NCBI GenBank assembly: GCA_038326775.1
Contig: JBBQKJ010000041.1
Span: 1 to 27,441 of the forward strand
Origin: DYIU01 sp038326775
GTDB taxonomy: Bacteria; Actinomycetota; Geothermincolia; Fen-727; Anoxymicrobiaceae
Direction: 5' to 3'
Length of the DNA: 27,441 bases
Shown here: positions 8,609 to 15,601 of the stretch, piece by piece
Layout: every line of letters begins with the position of its first letter
Numbering within the stretch: position 1 is the stretch's first letter
Made by a program: the position numbers and the translations under genes
Notes under the pieces: model-generated
The model's input: only the letters and a program-made list of their open reading frames with translations
Databases searched by the model: none
Told to the model about the DNA's origin: nothing

Positions 8609-8998
8609 GTGAGTCTCATTGACGCGGAAAGCTACATGCATGCCCTCAACGAGGATCCGGAGTTTCTGATTGCCGCCCGGTTCTGGAACGCGAAGCTCAA
8701 GTTCGGGATGGGTGAGACCAGGTACATGGTGACCTTAGCGGACGGCACGGTCACCGGCATCGACCCGAGCCCTGGGCTGATGGAGGACTGGGACTTCGAC
8801 TTCGTCGTCACGGGCCCTCTGGAAGAGTGGGAGAAGCTGCTCGAGCCCGTTCCCAGGCCTTTCTACCAGGCGCTCCTGCCCGCTGTCCTGCTCGGCGGGC
8901 TCGATTTCGGGGGCGACTTCGAGACGTTCTGCGCGTACTATCGGGCGTTCTCAAGGATGGTCGAGGTAATGCGGTCCCACAGAGTAACAGCGAGCTAA
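8609..8998 (+). CDS. Small SCP2-like (sterol carrier) protein
   Basis: 129-aa protein starting at GTG with AAAGGAGG five bases upstream. The pattern FWNAKLKFGMGETRYMV, then DFDFVVTGPLEEWEKLL, then LDFGGDFETF resembles the SCP2 lipid-binding fold (beta strands, an 'xxW' helix and a terminal helix). The similarity is to the pattern only, so the call is tentative. SCP2-type proteins bind acyl-CoA or other hydrophobic ligands and often occur with CoA-pathway genes, which would fit this operon. It lies 28 bp after the SDR and 10 bp before the hydrolase, so it is almost certainly co-transcribed with both. It has no signal peptide or TM segment. Confidence 0.7.
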   Translation: MSLIDAESYMHALNEDPEFLIAARFWNAKLKFGMGETRYMVTLADGTVTGIDPSPGLMEDWDFDFVVTGPLEEWEKLLEPVPRPFYQALLPAVLLGGLDFGGDFETFCAYYRAFSRMVEVMRSHRVTAS

Positions 8999-9008
8999 GG
9001 GGGCATAC

Positions 9009-9854
9009 ATGGCGCGTTTTGACGACATCACGGGCAGGTACATATACCTGGACGTGGACGGGCTCGAGTACCGGGTGTATTTCGAGGAGAACGGGTCTGG
9101 CGTTCCGCTGCTCCTCCAGCATACGGCGGGCTCCGACTGCAGGCTGTGGAGGCACCTGCTCGTTGACCCGGAGGTCGCAGGGCGTTTTCAAATGATAGCT
9201 TACGACATCCCCTACCACGGCAAGTCGCTGCCACCCGCCGGGCACAAATGGTGGGCGGAGGAGTACAAGCTCACCCAGGATTTCCTGATGAAGTTCGTGG
9301 TGACCCTGAGTCGCGAGCTGGGGTTCGAGCGGCCTGCTTACATGGGCTGCTCCATAGGCGGGCAGCTTGCCCCGGACCTCGCGCTTTACTACCCGGATGA
9401 GTTCAGGGCGGTCGTGGGCATCGAGTCGGCCCACTTCACCCCCGGACTGAACCAGAGGTGGCTCTACCATCCGAGGATAAACAGCGAGTTCAACAGCAAT
9501 ATCGCATACGACATGATGGGGCCGGCATCACCTGAGGAGCGCAAGCGGGAGACGTGCTGGTGCTACAGCCAGGCGGCCCCCCAGGTCGTCAAGGGAGCCC
9601 TCAACTATCACTGTGTCGAGCACAACCTCGTGGGCAAGGCGGACCGGATAGACACCTCGAAGGTCGCCGTTTACCTGCTGACCGGCGAATACGACTTCTC
9701 GTGCCCGCCGATGCTGACCGAGCTTCTCGCCAACGACATCAAGGGTTCCAGGTTCACGGTCATAGAGGGCATGGGCCACTTCCCGATGAGCGAGGACCCG
9801 GTGCGGTTCAAGAAATATATAATGCCGGTCCTCGAGGAGATACTCGAGCTCTGA
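9009..9854 (+). CDS. Alpha/beta hydrolase
   Basis: 281-aa alpha/beta-hydrolase fold enzyme. Seen: oxyanion region QHTAGSD (the HG-type turn is replaced by HTAG), nucleophile elbow MGCSIGGQ with Ser115, Asp229 in LTGEYDFSCPP and His257 in EGMGHFP, which complete the triad. The MhpC/3-oxoadipate-enol-lactonase-like layout suits hydrolysis of a C-C bond, an ester or a thioester at the end of the pathway. It is the last gene of the plus-strand run and faces the minus-strand thiolase gene. GGGGG lies six bases before the ATG. It is unusually rich in Trp and Cys around residues 150-200 (CWCYSQ). Confidence 0.88.
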   Translation: MARFDDITGRYIYLDVDGLEYRVYFEENGSGVPLLLQHTAGSDCRLWRHLLVDPEVAGRFQMIAYDIPYHGKSLPPAGHKWWAEEYKLTQDFLMKFVVTLSRELGFERPAYMGCSIGGQLAPDLALYYPDEFRAVVGIESAHFTPGLNQRWLYHPRINSEFNSNIAYDMMGPASPEERKRETCWCYSQAAPQVVKGALNYHCVEHNLVGKADRIDTSKVAVYLLTGEYDFSCPPMLTELLANDIKGSRFTVIEGMGHFPMSEDPVRFKKYIMPVLEEILEL

Positions 9855-9888
9855 GCGACAACCACCCGGAGGCGAGTCGCCTGCGCTC
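9853..9888. terminator. Possible hairpin between convergent genes
   Basis: The 45-bp gap between the convergent hydrolase and thiolase genes holds a nested inverted repeat: GAGCG (9853-9857) pairs with CGCTC (9884-9888), and inside it AGGCGA and TCGCCT (9870-9882) form a tight second arm. There is no clear T-run on either strand, so it is at best a weak or factor-dependent terminator. Confidence 0.3.
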
Positions 9889-9899
9889 GACCAACCTCC

Positions 9900-11084
9900 T
9901 TACTGGTCCTTGCCATACATCGTGACAACTACGCAGCCTCCGAGACCGATATTATGCTGAAGGCCTATCCTCGCGCCCTCGACCTGGCGGACTCCGGCTT
10001 CCCCGCGCAGCTGCCAGTTGAGTTCCGCGCACTGGGCCAGGCCCGTTGCCCCCAGGGGATGCCCTTTTGACAGCAGGCCGCCGGAGGGATTGACCACGTA
10101 CTTGCCCCCGTAAGTGTTATCACCGTCCGCGATGAACTTCTCCGCCGTTCCCTCGGGGGTCAGGCCAAGCCCCTCATACGTGATAAGCTCGTTGGCTGTA
10201 AAGCAATCGTGCAGTTCTACCACATCCACATCCTCGGGGCCGATTCCGGCTTTCTCATATACCTCTTTGGCCGCGGCCGCGGTCATGTCATAGCCCACTA
10301 TCCGCATCGGGCTCTGGCCTTCGAAGCTGCTGGAAAAGTCCGTCAGCATGGATTGGGCGGCAATGTATACAGGCTTACTGATGTCGTGCTTACTGGCGAA
10401 ATCATCCGAGCACACGACCGCCGCGGCCGCGCCGCACGTCGGCGGGCAGCACTGCAGGCGGGTCAGAGGCGGGGCCTGCGCCGGGGAGGCGAGCACTTCC
10501 TCCACCGTCACCTGGTCCCTGAAGATCGCCCGCTCGTTGTGCTGGGCGTGCTTTCGTGCTTTCACGGAGATCTTCGCGAACGTCTCGTCCTTCGTGCCGT
10601 ATTTCTGCTGGTGCTCCAAACCCGCGCCGGCGAACAGCTGGCCGGCGGGCGCGGCGCCGGGTACAGGTGGAGCGAACTCGTACAGCTTCTCAAAGAACGT
10701 GTACATCGGGATTGGGCGGTCGGTGAAGACGACGCTTAGAGCGCCCGGCGTCATCTGCTCGAAACCCAAAGCGAGCGCGCATTCGACCACGCCGTACTCG
10801 ACCGCCTGCCGGGCAAGGTAGAGGGCGTTCGACCCCGTCGAGCAGTTGTTGTTCACGTTGAACACGGGGATGCCCGTCATTCCCATTTCGTAGAGGAGCT
10901 TCTGCCCGGCGCAGCTGTCGGCAAAGACCCACCCCACGTACGCCTGCTCGATCTCGGTGTAGTCGACGCCGGCGTCTTTCAACGCATCCCGGGCGGCCTC
11001 CTGTCCCATCTCCGTGTACGGCCGCAGTTCCTTCGGCGAGCTGAACCTGGTCATGCCCACGCCGATGACATTGGCTCTTCCCAT
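9900..11084 (-). CDS. Thiolase, SCP-x-like (acetyl-CoA acyltransferase family)
   Basis: 394-aa thiolase of the sterol-carrier-x/lipid-transfer type. Seen: NVNNNCSTGSNAL with nucleophile Cys81, HDCFTANELITYEGLG (the SCP-x form of the NEAF region), GGLLSKGHPLGATG with His342, and the second Cys384 in GLGGCVVV. It cleaves a 3-ketoacyl-CoA, probably branched or with a bulky side chain, to acetyl- or propionyl-CoA. GGGGAGG precedes the ATG. It lies 39 bp after the acyl-CoA dehydrogenase gene in the same direction, so the two form a beta-oxidation pair. The SCP2-like protein at 8609 could supply the SCP2 function that is fused to animal SCP-x; that link is inference. Confidence 0.92.
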   Translation of the reverse strand: MGRANVIGVGMTRFSSPKELRPYTEMGQEAARDALKDAGVDYTEIEQAYVGWVFADSCAGQKLLYEMGMTGIPVFNVNNNCSTGSNALYLARQAVEYGVVECALALGFEQMTPGALSVVFTDRPIPMYTFFEKLYEFAPPVPGAAPAGQLFAGAGLEHQQKYGTKDETFAKISVKARKHAQHNERAIFRDQVTVEEVLASPAQAPPLTRLQCCPPTCGAAAAVVCSDDFASKHDISKPVYIAAQSMLTDFSSSFEGQSPMRIVGYDMTAAAAKEVYEKAGIGPEDVDVVELHDCFTANELITYEGLGLTPEGTAEKFIADGDNTYGGKYVVNPSGGLLSKGHPLGATGLAQCAELNWQLRGEAGVRQVEGARIGLQHNIGLGGCVVVTMYGKDQ

Positions 11085-11123
11085 TTATCCTCCCCTTTTT
11101 TGACCTCGTACCTGGGCAACGAC

Positions 11124-12362
11124 TTATGCGTATGCGGAAAAACCTTTGCCGAGGAGCTCACGGCCCACCACCAGTTTCTGAATCTCGCTGGTTCCGTCGG
11201 GAATGGTAAGCATCCTGGCATCGCGAAAATATCTCTCCAGGGGGTATTCGTCCGAGAGGCCCATGCCGCCGTGAAGCTGTACGGCATCGGAGGTCACCTT
11301 AACCGCGGCGTCGCAGGCGTAACCCTTGGCAAGGGACGACGCCATGCGGGCTTTGGGATTTCCGCTCAAGGCCATCTGAAACGCCCGGTACCCGAGGAGG
11401 CGTGACGAAACCGTCAGAGCCTCCATATTGTACAGCATCTCCTGTATGAGCTGGAACCTGCCGATCGGCTTGCCGAATTGTTTCCGCTCCCTGGCGTATT
11501 TTATGGAAGCGTCGAGGGCGGCCTGGGAAATGCCCGCCGCCGCCAGGGCCATTCCGCTCCTCAAGAAGGCGAAGATTATGTTTTCAGGAGCCATCTTCCC
11601 CAGGGTATTCATAAACCCGGAGCTCCCCGGCTTTGAGGGATTGAAGCGGTCGCCCAGCAGCTCCTTCATCCTGGGCCCGGACAGCGTGCTGGTCACCATC
11701 TCCATCACGTTATTCGCCCTCGGAACGCGGCAGTTGTCAAAGTAGATCTCCCCGGTGGGGGCCGCTCTCCATCCGAGCTTGTGCAGGTCTCCGGTCTCGA
11801 AAGGCGATATTTCCTTTTCAACCAGCAGAAAGATCCTCTGCCCGTTTTCGTCGTTTGCGACCAGCATGCAAAGGTCGGCTACCGGGGCATTGGTTATCCA
11901 GGTCTTTGTCCCGTTGACCACGTAGTCGTCCCCATCCAGCACGGCGTTTGTTCGCATGGCCCGGTTGTCTGAGCCCGCCTCGGGCTCGGTTATGGCGTAG
12001 CACCCGATAAGCTCGTTCTCCATCAGCTTTGCAAGCAGGCGTTCCCGCATATCCTCTGAAGCGATGTTGACCAGGGCCGCGGGAAACGTCAGGCCCACCA
12101 GGCCGGCCGCGCTGGGCCAGACCCGGAACATCTCCTCCACCATGATTCCAATGGCCAGTGGGTCGCCTGCCATGTCCTTCAGGCTCTCCAGGTCGAATCC
12201 GGTGCCCATTTTCTTGAACCTTCTCATGATGCCCGTGGCCTCTTCCTTGGTCATAGGGCCTTTTTTCTCCTGGGCATCGACCAGGGGAGCTATCTCCTTG
12301 TCCAGGAACTCCCGCAAACTTTCCCGGAACAACTTCTGGCTTTCCGTAAACTCAAAATCCAT
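11124..12362 (-). CDS. Acyl-CoA dehydrogenase
   Basis: FAD enzyme of 412 aa introducing a 2,3-double bond into acyl-CoA. Seen: N-terminal helical domain, CYAITEPEAGSD, GTKTWITNAPVAD, YARERKQFGKPI, QLHGGMG and RYFRDARMLTIPDGTSEI. A GTG at 12410 is in frame, but AAGAGGCGG stands five bases before the ATG at 12362 and MDFEFTESQ is the usual start, so I chose 12362. At the MCAD catalytic-base position (normally YEGT) the motif is PDGT, an Asp in place of Glu; such variants occur in divergent families and may shift substrate range. About 50 residues around MKELLGDRFNPSKPG are longer than in short ACADs. A promoter with an overlapping inverted repeat lies upstream. Confidence 0.93.
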   Translation of the reverse strand: MDFEFTESQKLFRESLREFLDKEIAPLVDAQEKKGPMTKEEATGIMRRFKKMGTGFDLESLKDMAGDPLAIGIMVEEMFRVWPSAAGLVGLTFPAALVNIASEDMRERLLAKLMENELIGCYAITEPEAGSDNRAMRTNAVLDGDDYVVNGTKTWITNAPVADLCMLVANDENGQRIFLLVEKEISPFETGDLHKLGWRAAPTGEIYFDNCRVPRANNVMEMVTSTLSGPRMKELLGDRFNPSKPGSSGFMNTLGKMAPENIIFAFLRSGMALAAAGISQAALDASIKYARERKQFGKPIGRFQLIQEMLYNMEALTVSSRLLGYRAFQMALSGNPKARMASSLAKGYACDAAVKVTSDAVQLHGGMGLSDEYPLERYFRDARMLTIPDGTSEIQKLVVGRELLGKGFSAYA

Positions 12363-12434
12363 GATTACCGCCTCTTGATCACGAATGTAGTGCTCCACCG
12401 TGCCAGCCACCCGAACATGACCGGCGATGGGATA

Positions 12435-12464
12435 TTCATACTATACAACTGACTGGTCAGTCAA
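12435..12464 (-). promoter_or_regulatory. Promoter with inverted-repeat operator before acyl-CoA dehydrogenase
   Basis: On the minus strand, TTGACT (12459-12464), 18 bases, TATGAA (12435-12440) make a sigma-70-like promoter about 70 bases before the ATG at 12362. The perfect inverted repeat TGACTG-GT-CAGTCA (12450-12463) covers the -35 end and spacer, so a bound protein would block transcription. Its core TGACTGGTCA recurs at 15450 (opposite orientation) and in part at 14777. The core resembles the Bacillus FadR operator core (from memory). TetR-family binding is inferred. Confidence 0.6.
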
Positions 12465-12520
12465 TGTGAAAACCAGTAGCCCCTCTAGTGTGGCTACAGC
12501 TAAACGGAGGGCGAAAAGAG

Positions 12521-12775
12521 CTATTCTTCGTCCTCCCCGGCGAAGAACTTCCACGCCTGCCAGGCAACGCCCCCGGCGAACGCGGCCATCAGCAGGTAGA
12601 ACGCGGCTGGATAGCGCTTCTTCAACTGGTACAGGTTGACGGTCCAGCCGACGCCGGAAGTACGGGGAGTCACGATGCGCTCGTCTTCCGGGTTCCACAT
12701 CCGCTCTTTCATGCGCCTGTACGTCGCCCGGCGGAAGTCGTACGGTATGCCGAGTATCTTTCCCTGCTTTTCCAT
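12521..12775 (-). CDS. DUF5808-domain small membrane protein
   Basis: 84-aa protein. The DUF5808 signature is visible: LGIPYDFRRATYRRMKERMWNP followed by VTPRTSGVGWTVNLYQL (quoted in two parts as GIPYDFRRATYRRMK and GVGWTVNLYQL), then one C-terminal TM helix (YPAAFYLLMAAFAGGVAWQ) and an acidic tail. A longer reading from 12814 exists, but GAGGAGG lies eight bases before the ATG at 12775, so I chose that start. The family is common in actinobacteria, often as a C-terminal part of membrane proteins; its function is unknown. It lies 61 bp after the S15 hydrolase gene on the same strand and is probably co-transcribed with it. Confidence 0.8.
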   Translation of the reverse strand: MEKQGKILGIPYDFRRATYRRMKERMWNPEDERIVTPRTSGVGWTVNLYQLKKRYPAAFYLLMAAFAGGVAWQAWKFFAGEDEE

Positions 12776-12836
12776 GTTCGCGTCCTCCTCAACCTTCAGC
12801 ACGGCCGCGCGCACGACCGTGTCTTTCTATCCGCGA

Positions 12837-14711
12837 TTACTTCTGAGTGCCGCGCGGGACGACGGGGAGCACCAGCTTCGAGGGGTACTCCGGGCCGTAA
12901 TGGACTTCGATCGTCGCCTTTCGCATTTCCGCGCTGACGGTTTCCAATTCTCCCGTCTGCAGGTTCCTGGAATACGTGGGGAACCAGGAGCCCATCATAT
13001 ATACGCGCAGCCGATGGCCTTTCTTGAACGTGTTACCGGTGAGCAGGTTGTCGAACGACAGCCTGACGACCTCGCCCGGCTGGAGCAGCTTGCGCTCCGG
13101 GATCTTGTCGCGGTAGCTGGCCCGTATGACTTCATGTCCCGCGCTCTCCAGGTTGAAGGCCGTCCCATCCGGGGCGACGTCAATGAGCTTCAGGTAGAGG
13201 TCAAAGTCGGGGGTATCGCTGGAGACATAGACCTCGGCTCCGACGTGTCCCACGACCTTCTTATCTTCGTTGAAAGGTGCCGTCTCGAATGTGAGCACGT
13301 CGGGCCTGCCGGCGAGTTTCCTCAGGTCGAAAGCCCCGAAGTTAGTGTAGAACTCGTCCTTGACCGGGTTGACGGGGTCGGATACGAAGGAACTGACGCC
13401 GCTCTGCCGCACTGCCTCCGGTGCTATAGAGCCGTTCGCGCCGGGGGCGGCACCGGGCCCGAGGTATACCGGCTCCTCGACGGTCTCCTTCAGCGGCCAG
13501 GCGCTAGCCGCCTTCCATGTGTTGTCTCCCATCACGAATACTTTGACGTCTGGCCAGCTCGAAACATCGTTGTCGATTCCCCTTACGTAGTGGTCCAGCC
13601 AGTCGAGGACCACGTCGTCATAATCTATCTTTGCCGAAGCGCCGAACTTCCTGTCACCCGAAACTGTGGAGCCCGTCGCGTCCACACCGTGGATCCAGGG
13701 GCCGATGAGGAGCTTCGTGCGCGGGTCTTTTTCACCCGCCCGGGACTTGAGGAGCCCCAGGTAGTTCGTGATGGCGCCCTCGGTGCCGTACGGCTCGTCG
13801 TACCATCCGGAAAGGTTGAGGACTGCCGCCCCGGCCCGGGGGTACTTGTCCCGCAGGTTGCCCCACTCCCACCAAGGGTCGTAGGGCTGATGCTCGAGCC
13901 ACGTGTAGTGGTAGAGCTCGGTGTCTTTCAGGTAAGGCATCTGCAGGCTCGGGAGCCAGCCTTCAACGTCGTCATCGCCGCCGAGACGCTTCCATTCTTC
14001 CTTAGCCTCATCTATAGTCTTCGGTCCGGGCAGGTCCTTCTTCACACGGGCGTCCGGAGACATGTCCACGTACGACCAGTTGGCCCAGGCAGACTCGAAC
14101 ACGCCGCCGAAGTAGATGAACTGCGGCCCTATCGTCGAGAAGCACATGGCCGGAACCATCGCTTTGAGGTGCGGGGGGTTCTCGATTGCCGCGAGCCACT
14201 GCACCGCACCGGGATAGGAGAGCCCGAAGGTGCCGACCCTGCCGTCGGACCACGGCTGCTTCGCCGCCCACTCTATCGTGTCGTAGCCGTCCCCGCCCTC
14301 GTTCTGATACGCGACGAACTCCCCGCCGGAGGCGTAGCGCCCGCGCACATCCTGGATGACCATGGCGTAGCCGCGCTTGACCGCGTCGTCAAAAGAGCGC
14401 TCGTTATCGGGGTCTCCCTCGTTCTTGTCGTACGGAGTGCGGAATATCAGCACGGGGTACCTGCCGGTGGCCGCGGGCCGGCGGACGTCGGCGCGCAGGA
14501 TAACGCCGTCACGCATGGGGACAGGCACGTTTTTTTCTACGAAGTGGTTGGAGGTCTTTCCGGCTCCTCCGCAACCCGTCAGGGCGACTCCCAGCGCCGC
14601 GCTCGCGAGCACGCAAAGTGCTACTGCAACAGTCAGGCGATGGTTTAACAGTTCTCCCCGCAGGCCGAGGCCGCCACCGTGACCCCTGATCAAGGATCCG
14701 CTTGTTCTCAT
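12837..14711 (-). CDS. Secreted S15/CocE-NonD-type acyl hydrolase lipoprotein
   Basis: 624-aa X-Pro dipeptidyl-peptidase/cocaine-esterase-like hydrolase exported as a lipoprotein. Seen: a hydrophobic signal helix ending in a lipobox (VALTGCGG); NVPVPMRDGVILRADV, the typical entry; nucleophile Ser165 in GTFGLSYPGA; GWYDEPYGTEG (Asp region) and LLIGPWIHG (His region); then the PepX C-terminal jelly-roll with LRKLAGRPDVLTFETAPF and GHRLRVYM. A TTG at 14723 is also open, but GGAG with six bases spacing points to the ATG at 14711. It cleaves esters, amides or X-Pro peptides outside the membrane and may release acids for the CoA pathways nearby (inference). An operator-like repeat lies 65 bp upstream. 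Confidence 0.9.
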   Translation of the reverse strand: MRTSGSLIRGHGGGLGLRGELLNHRLTVAVALCVLASAALGVALTGCGGAGKTSNHFVEKNVPVPMRDGVILRADVRRPAATGRYPVLIFRTPYDKNEGDPDNERSFDDAVKRGYAMVIQDVRGRYASGGEFVAYQNEGGDGYDTIEWAAKQPWSDGRVGTFGLSYPGAVQWLAAIENPPHLKAMVPAMCFSTIGPQFIYFGGVFESAWANWSYVDMSPDARVKKDLPGPKTIDEAKEEWKRLGGDDDVEGWLPSLQMPYLKDTELYHYTWLEHQPYDPWWEWGNLRDKYPRAGAAVLNLSGWYDEPYGTEGAITNYLGLLKSRAGEKDPRTKLLIGPWIHGVDATGSTVSGDRKFGASAKIDYDDVVLDWLDHYVRGIDNDVSSWPDVKVFVMGDNTWKAASAWPLKETVEEPVYLGPGAAPGANGSIAPEAVRQSGVSSFVSDPVNPVKDEFYTNFGAFDLRKLAGRPDVLTFETAPFNEDKKVVGHVGAEVYVSSDTPDFDLYLKLIDVAPDGTAFNLESAGHEVIRASYRDKIPERKLLQPGEVVRLSFDNLLTGNTFKKGHRLRVYMMGSWFPTYSRNLQTGELETVSAEMRKATIEVHYGPEYPSKLVLPVVPRGTQK

Positions 14712-14776
14712 CAAACGCTCCAATCAATCAGGCTGAACTCTTCGCGGTGCACGGTAGTATCGAACAACCTGACTGA

Positions 14777-14792
14777 TTGACTGGCTTGTCAG
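14777..14792. promoter_or_regulatory. Operator-like inverted repeat before the S15 hydrolase
   Basis: TTGACTG-GC-TTGTCAG (14777-14792) is a 16-base imperfect inverted repeat and matches the site at 12450-12463 in TGACTGG plus the GTCA arm. A further TGACTGA lies just to its left. It overlaps the 3' end of the Holin-X gene and stands 65 bases upstream of the S15 hydrolase start. The right arm is degenerate, so this is the weakest of the three copies. Confidence 0.45.
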
Positions 14793-15415
14793 GAGCTTCC
14801 CTCCCGGGTCTTCGCCTCCTCGTACAACTCGATCACCCTCAGGACCGCTCGCGTTTGCTTGCGTGAATTCCTCGCCCTCTTGATACCCCACAATATCAGA
14901 CATGCCGCGACGACGACCGGCGCCGCCTTTTTCGCTTTCCCGACCATCTCGGCTATCTGCGGCTTTCGCTCATCAGCCTCTTTCATGGCCACTTTCTGGA
15001 GCTCCTCGACCTCGGCCTTTATCTCTTCGCCAATCTGTTTTATCCCGGTCGTCGCGTCCCCCGTCGTCTTTGACAACTCCTTCGCGGCGGGCTTGATCAT
15101 GAAGATCCCCGCGGCGACGATCGCGGCGCCGATTATGAGAAAGCCCCCGACAACGATAAGAGCGGAAAGCCACAACTCCAGCGCGAGGTTCACCAGCAGG
15201 ATGATGACCGCCAGGATGTACACCGAAGCCACGGCCGCGACGGCAACGCCGAGAAAGGAAACCCCCGCACCGATACCTATGCGGGTGCCCTCTTTCTTGA
15301 CCTTCTTCTTCAGCTCTCCGTCGGGACCGCCCAAACCGGTGAGCTGCTCGCGCATCTTCTTGCCGAGTTGAGCCAGCCGATCCAGCCGCTGCTTGATCTC
15401 CGCCATGTTGTTCAC
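14789..15415 (-). CDS. Holin-X-like membrane protein (holin superfamily III, actinobacterial)
   Basis: 208-aa protein. An N-terminal charged helix (IKQRLDRLAQLGKKMREQL) is followed by two long TM segments rich in Ala/Val/Ile (about residues 56-80 and 86-110), a short charged linker, an amphipathic helical stretch (TTGIKQIGEEIKAEVEELQ), a short third hydrophobic segment (VVVAACLILWGI) and a basic tail. This is the layout of the Putative Actinobacterial Holin-X (phage_holin_3_6) family, which is usually chromosomal and not linked to lysis. The ATG at 15406 is 16 bases from AAAGGAGG, whereas the GTG at 15415 is seven bases away, so GTG was chosen. There are no phage genes nearby, so I read it as a membrane housekeeping protein. 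Confidence 0.7.
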   Translation of the reverse strand: MNNMAEIKQRLDRLAQLGKKMREQLTGLGGPDGELKKKVKKEGTRIGIGAGVSFLGVAVAAVASVYILAVIILLVNLALELWLSALIVVGGFLIIGAAIVAAGIFMIKPAAKELSKTTGDATTGIKQIGEEIKAEVEELQKVAMKEADERKPQIAEMVGKAKKAAPVVVAACLILWGIKRARNSRKQTRAVLRVIELYEEAKTREGSS

Positions 15416-15449
15416 TCTCGGTCCTCCTTTCGCGCACGGGTCAACGCGC

Positions 15450-15462
15450 TGACCAGTCAATC
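15450..15462. promoter_or_regulatory. Operator-like repeat before the Holin-X gene
   Basis: TGACCAGTCA (15450-15459) is the exact reverse complement of the ten-base core at 12450-12459, and continues AATC. It stands 35 bases before the GTG start of the Holin-X gene, in the gap after the M1 peptidase gene. Only the core and one outer arm are kept. It probably binds the same regulator as the site at 12450. Confidence 0.5.
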
Positions 15463-15601
15463 TGAGATCTCCACTGCCACCCTCACGATAACGGTATCTT
15501 AACAGTAATCGAACAGGTTTCGTCACCTTCGACGATAATCCCGGCCGCAACCAGGTCGAAAGGACGCCGGCCAGGCAGGGCTCCGATATCGTTCTTTCGA
15601 C

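Noticed and set aside
12636..14648. 670-aa plus-strand open frame opposite the S15 hydrolase
   Set aside because: The minus strand encodes a clear lipoprotein hydrolase with a lipobox and catalytic motifs; the plus frame has no domain and no ribosome site.
14789..15415. Holin-X-like protein as part of a prophage lysis module
   Set aside because: No endolysin, spanin or other phage genes lie nearby, and this family is commonly chromosomal in actinobacteria.
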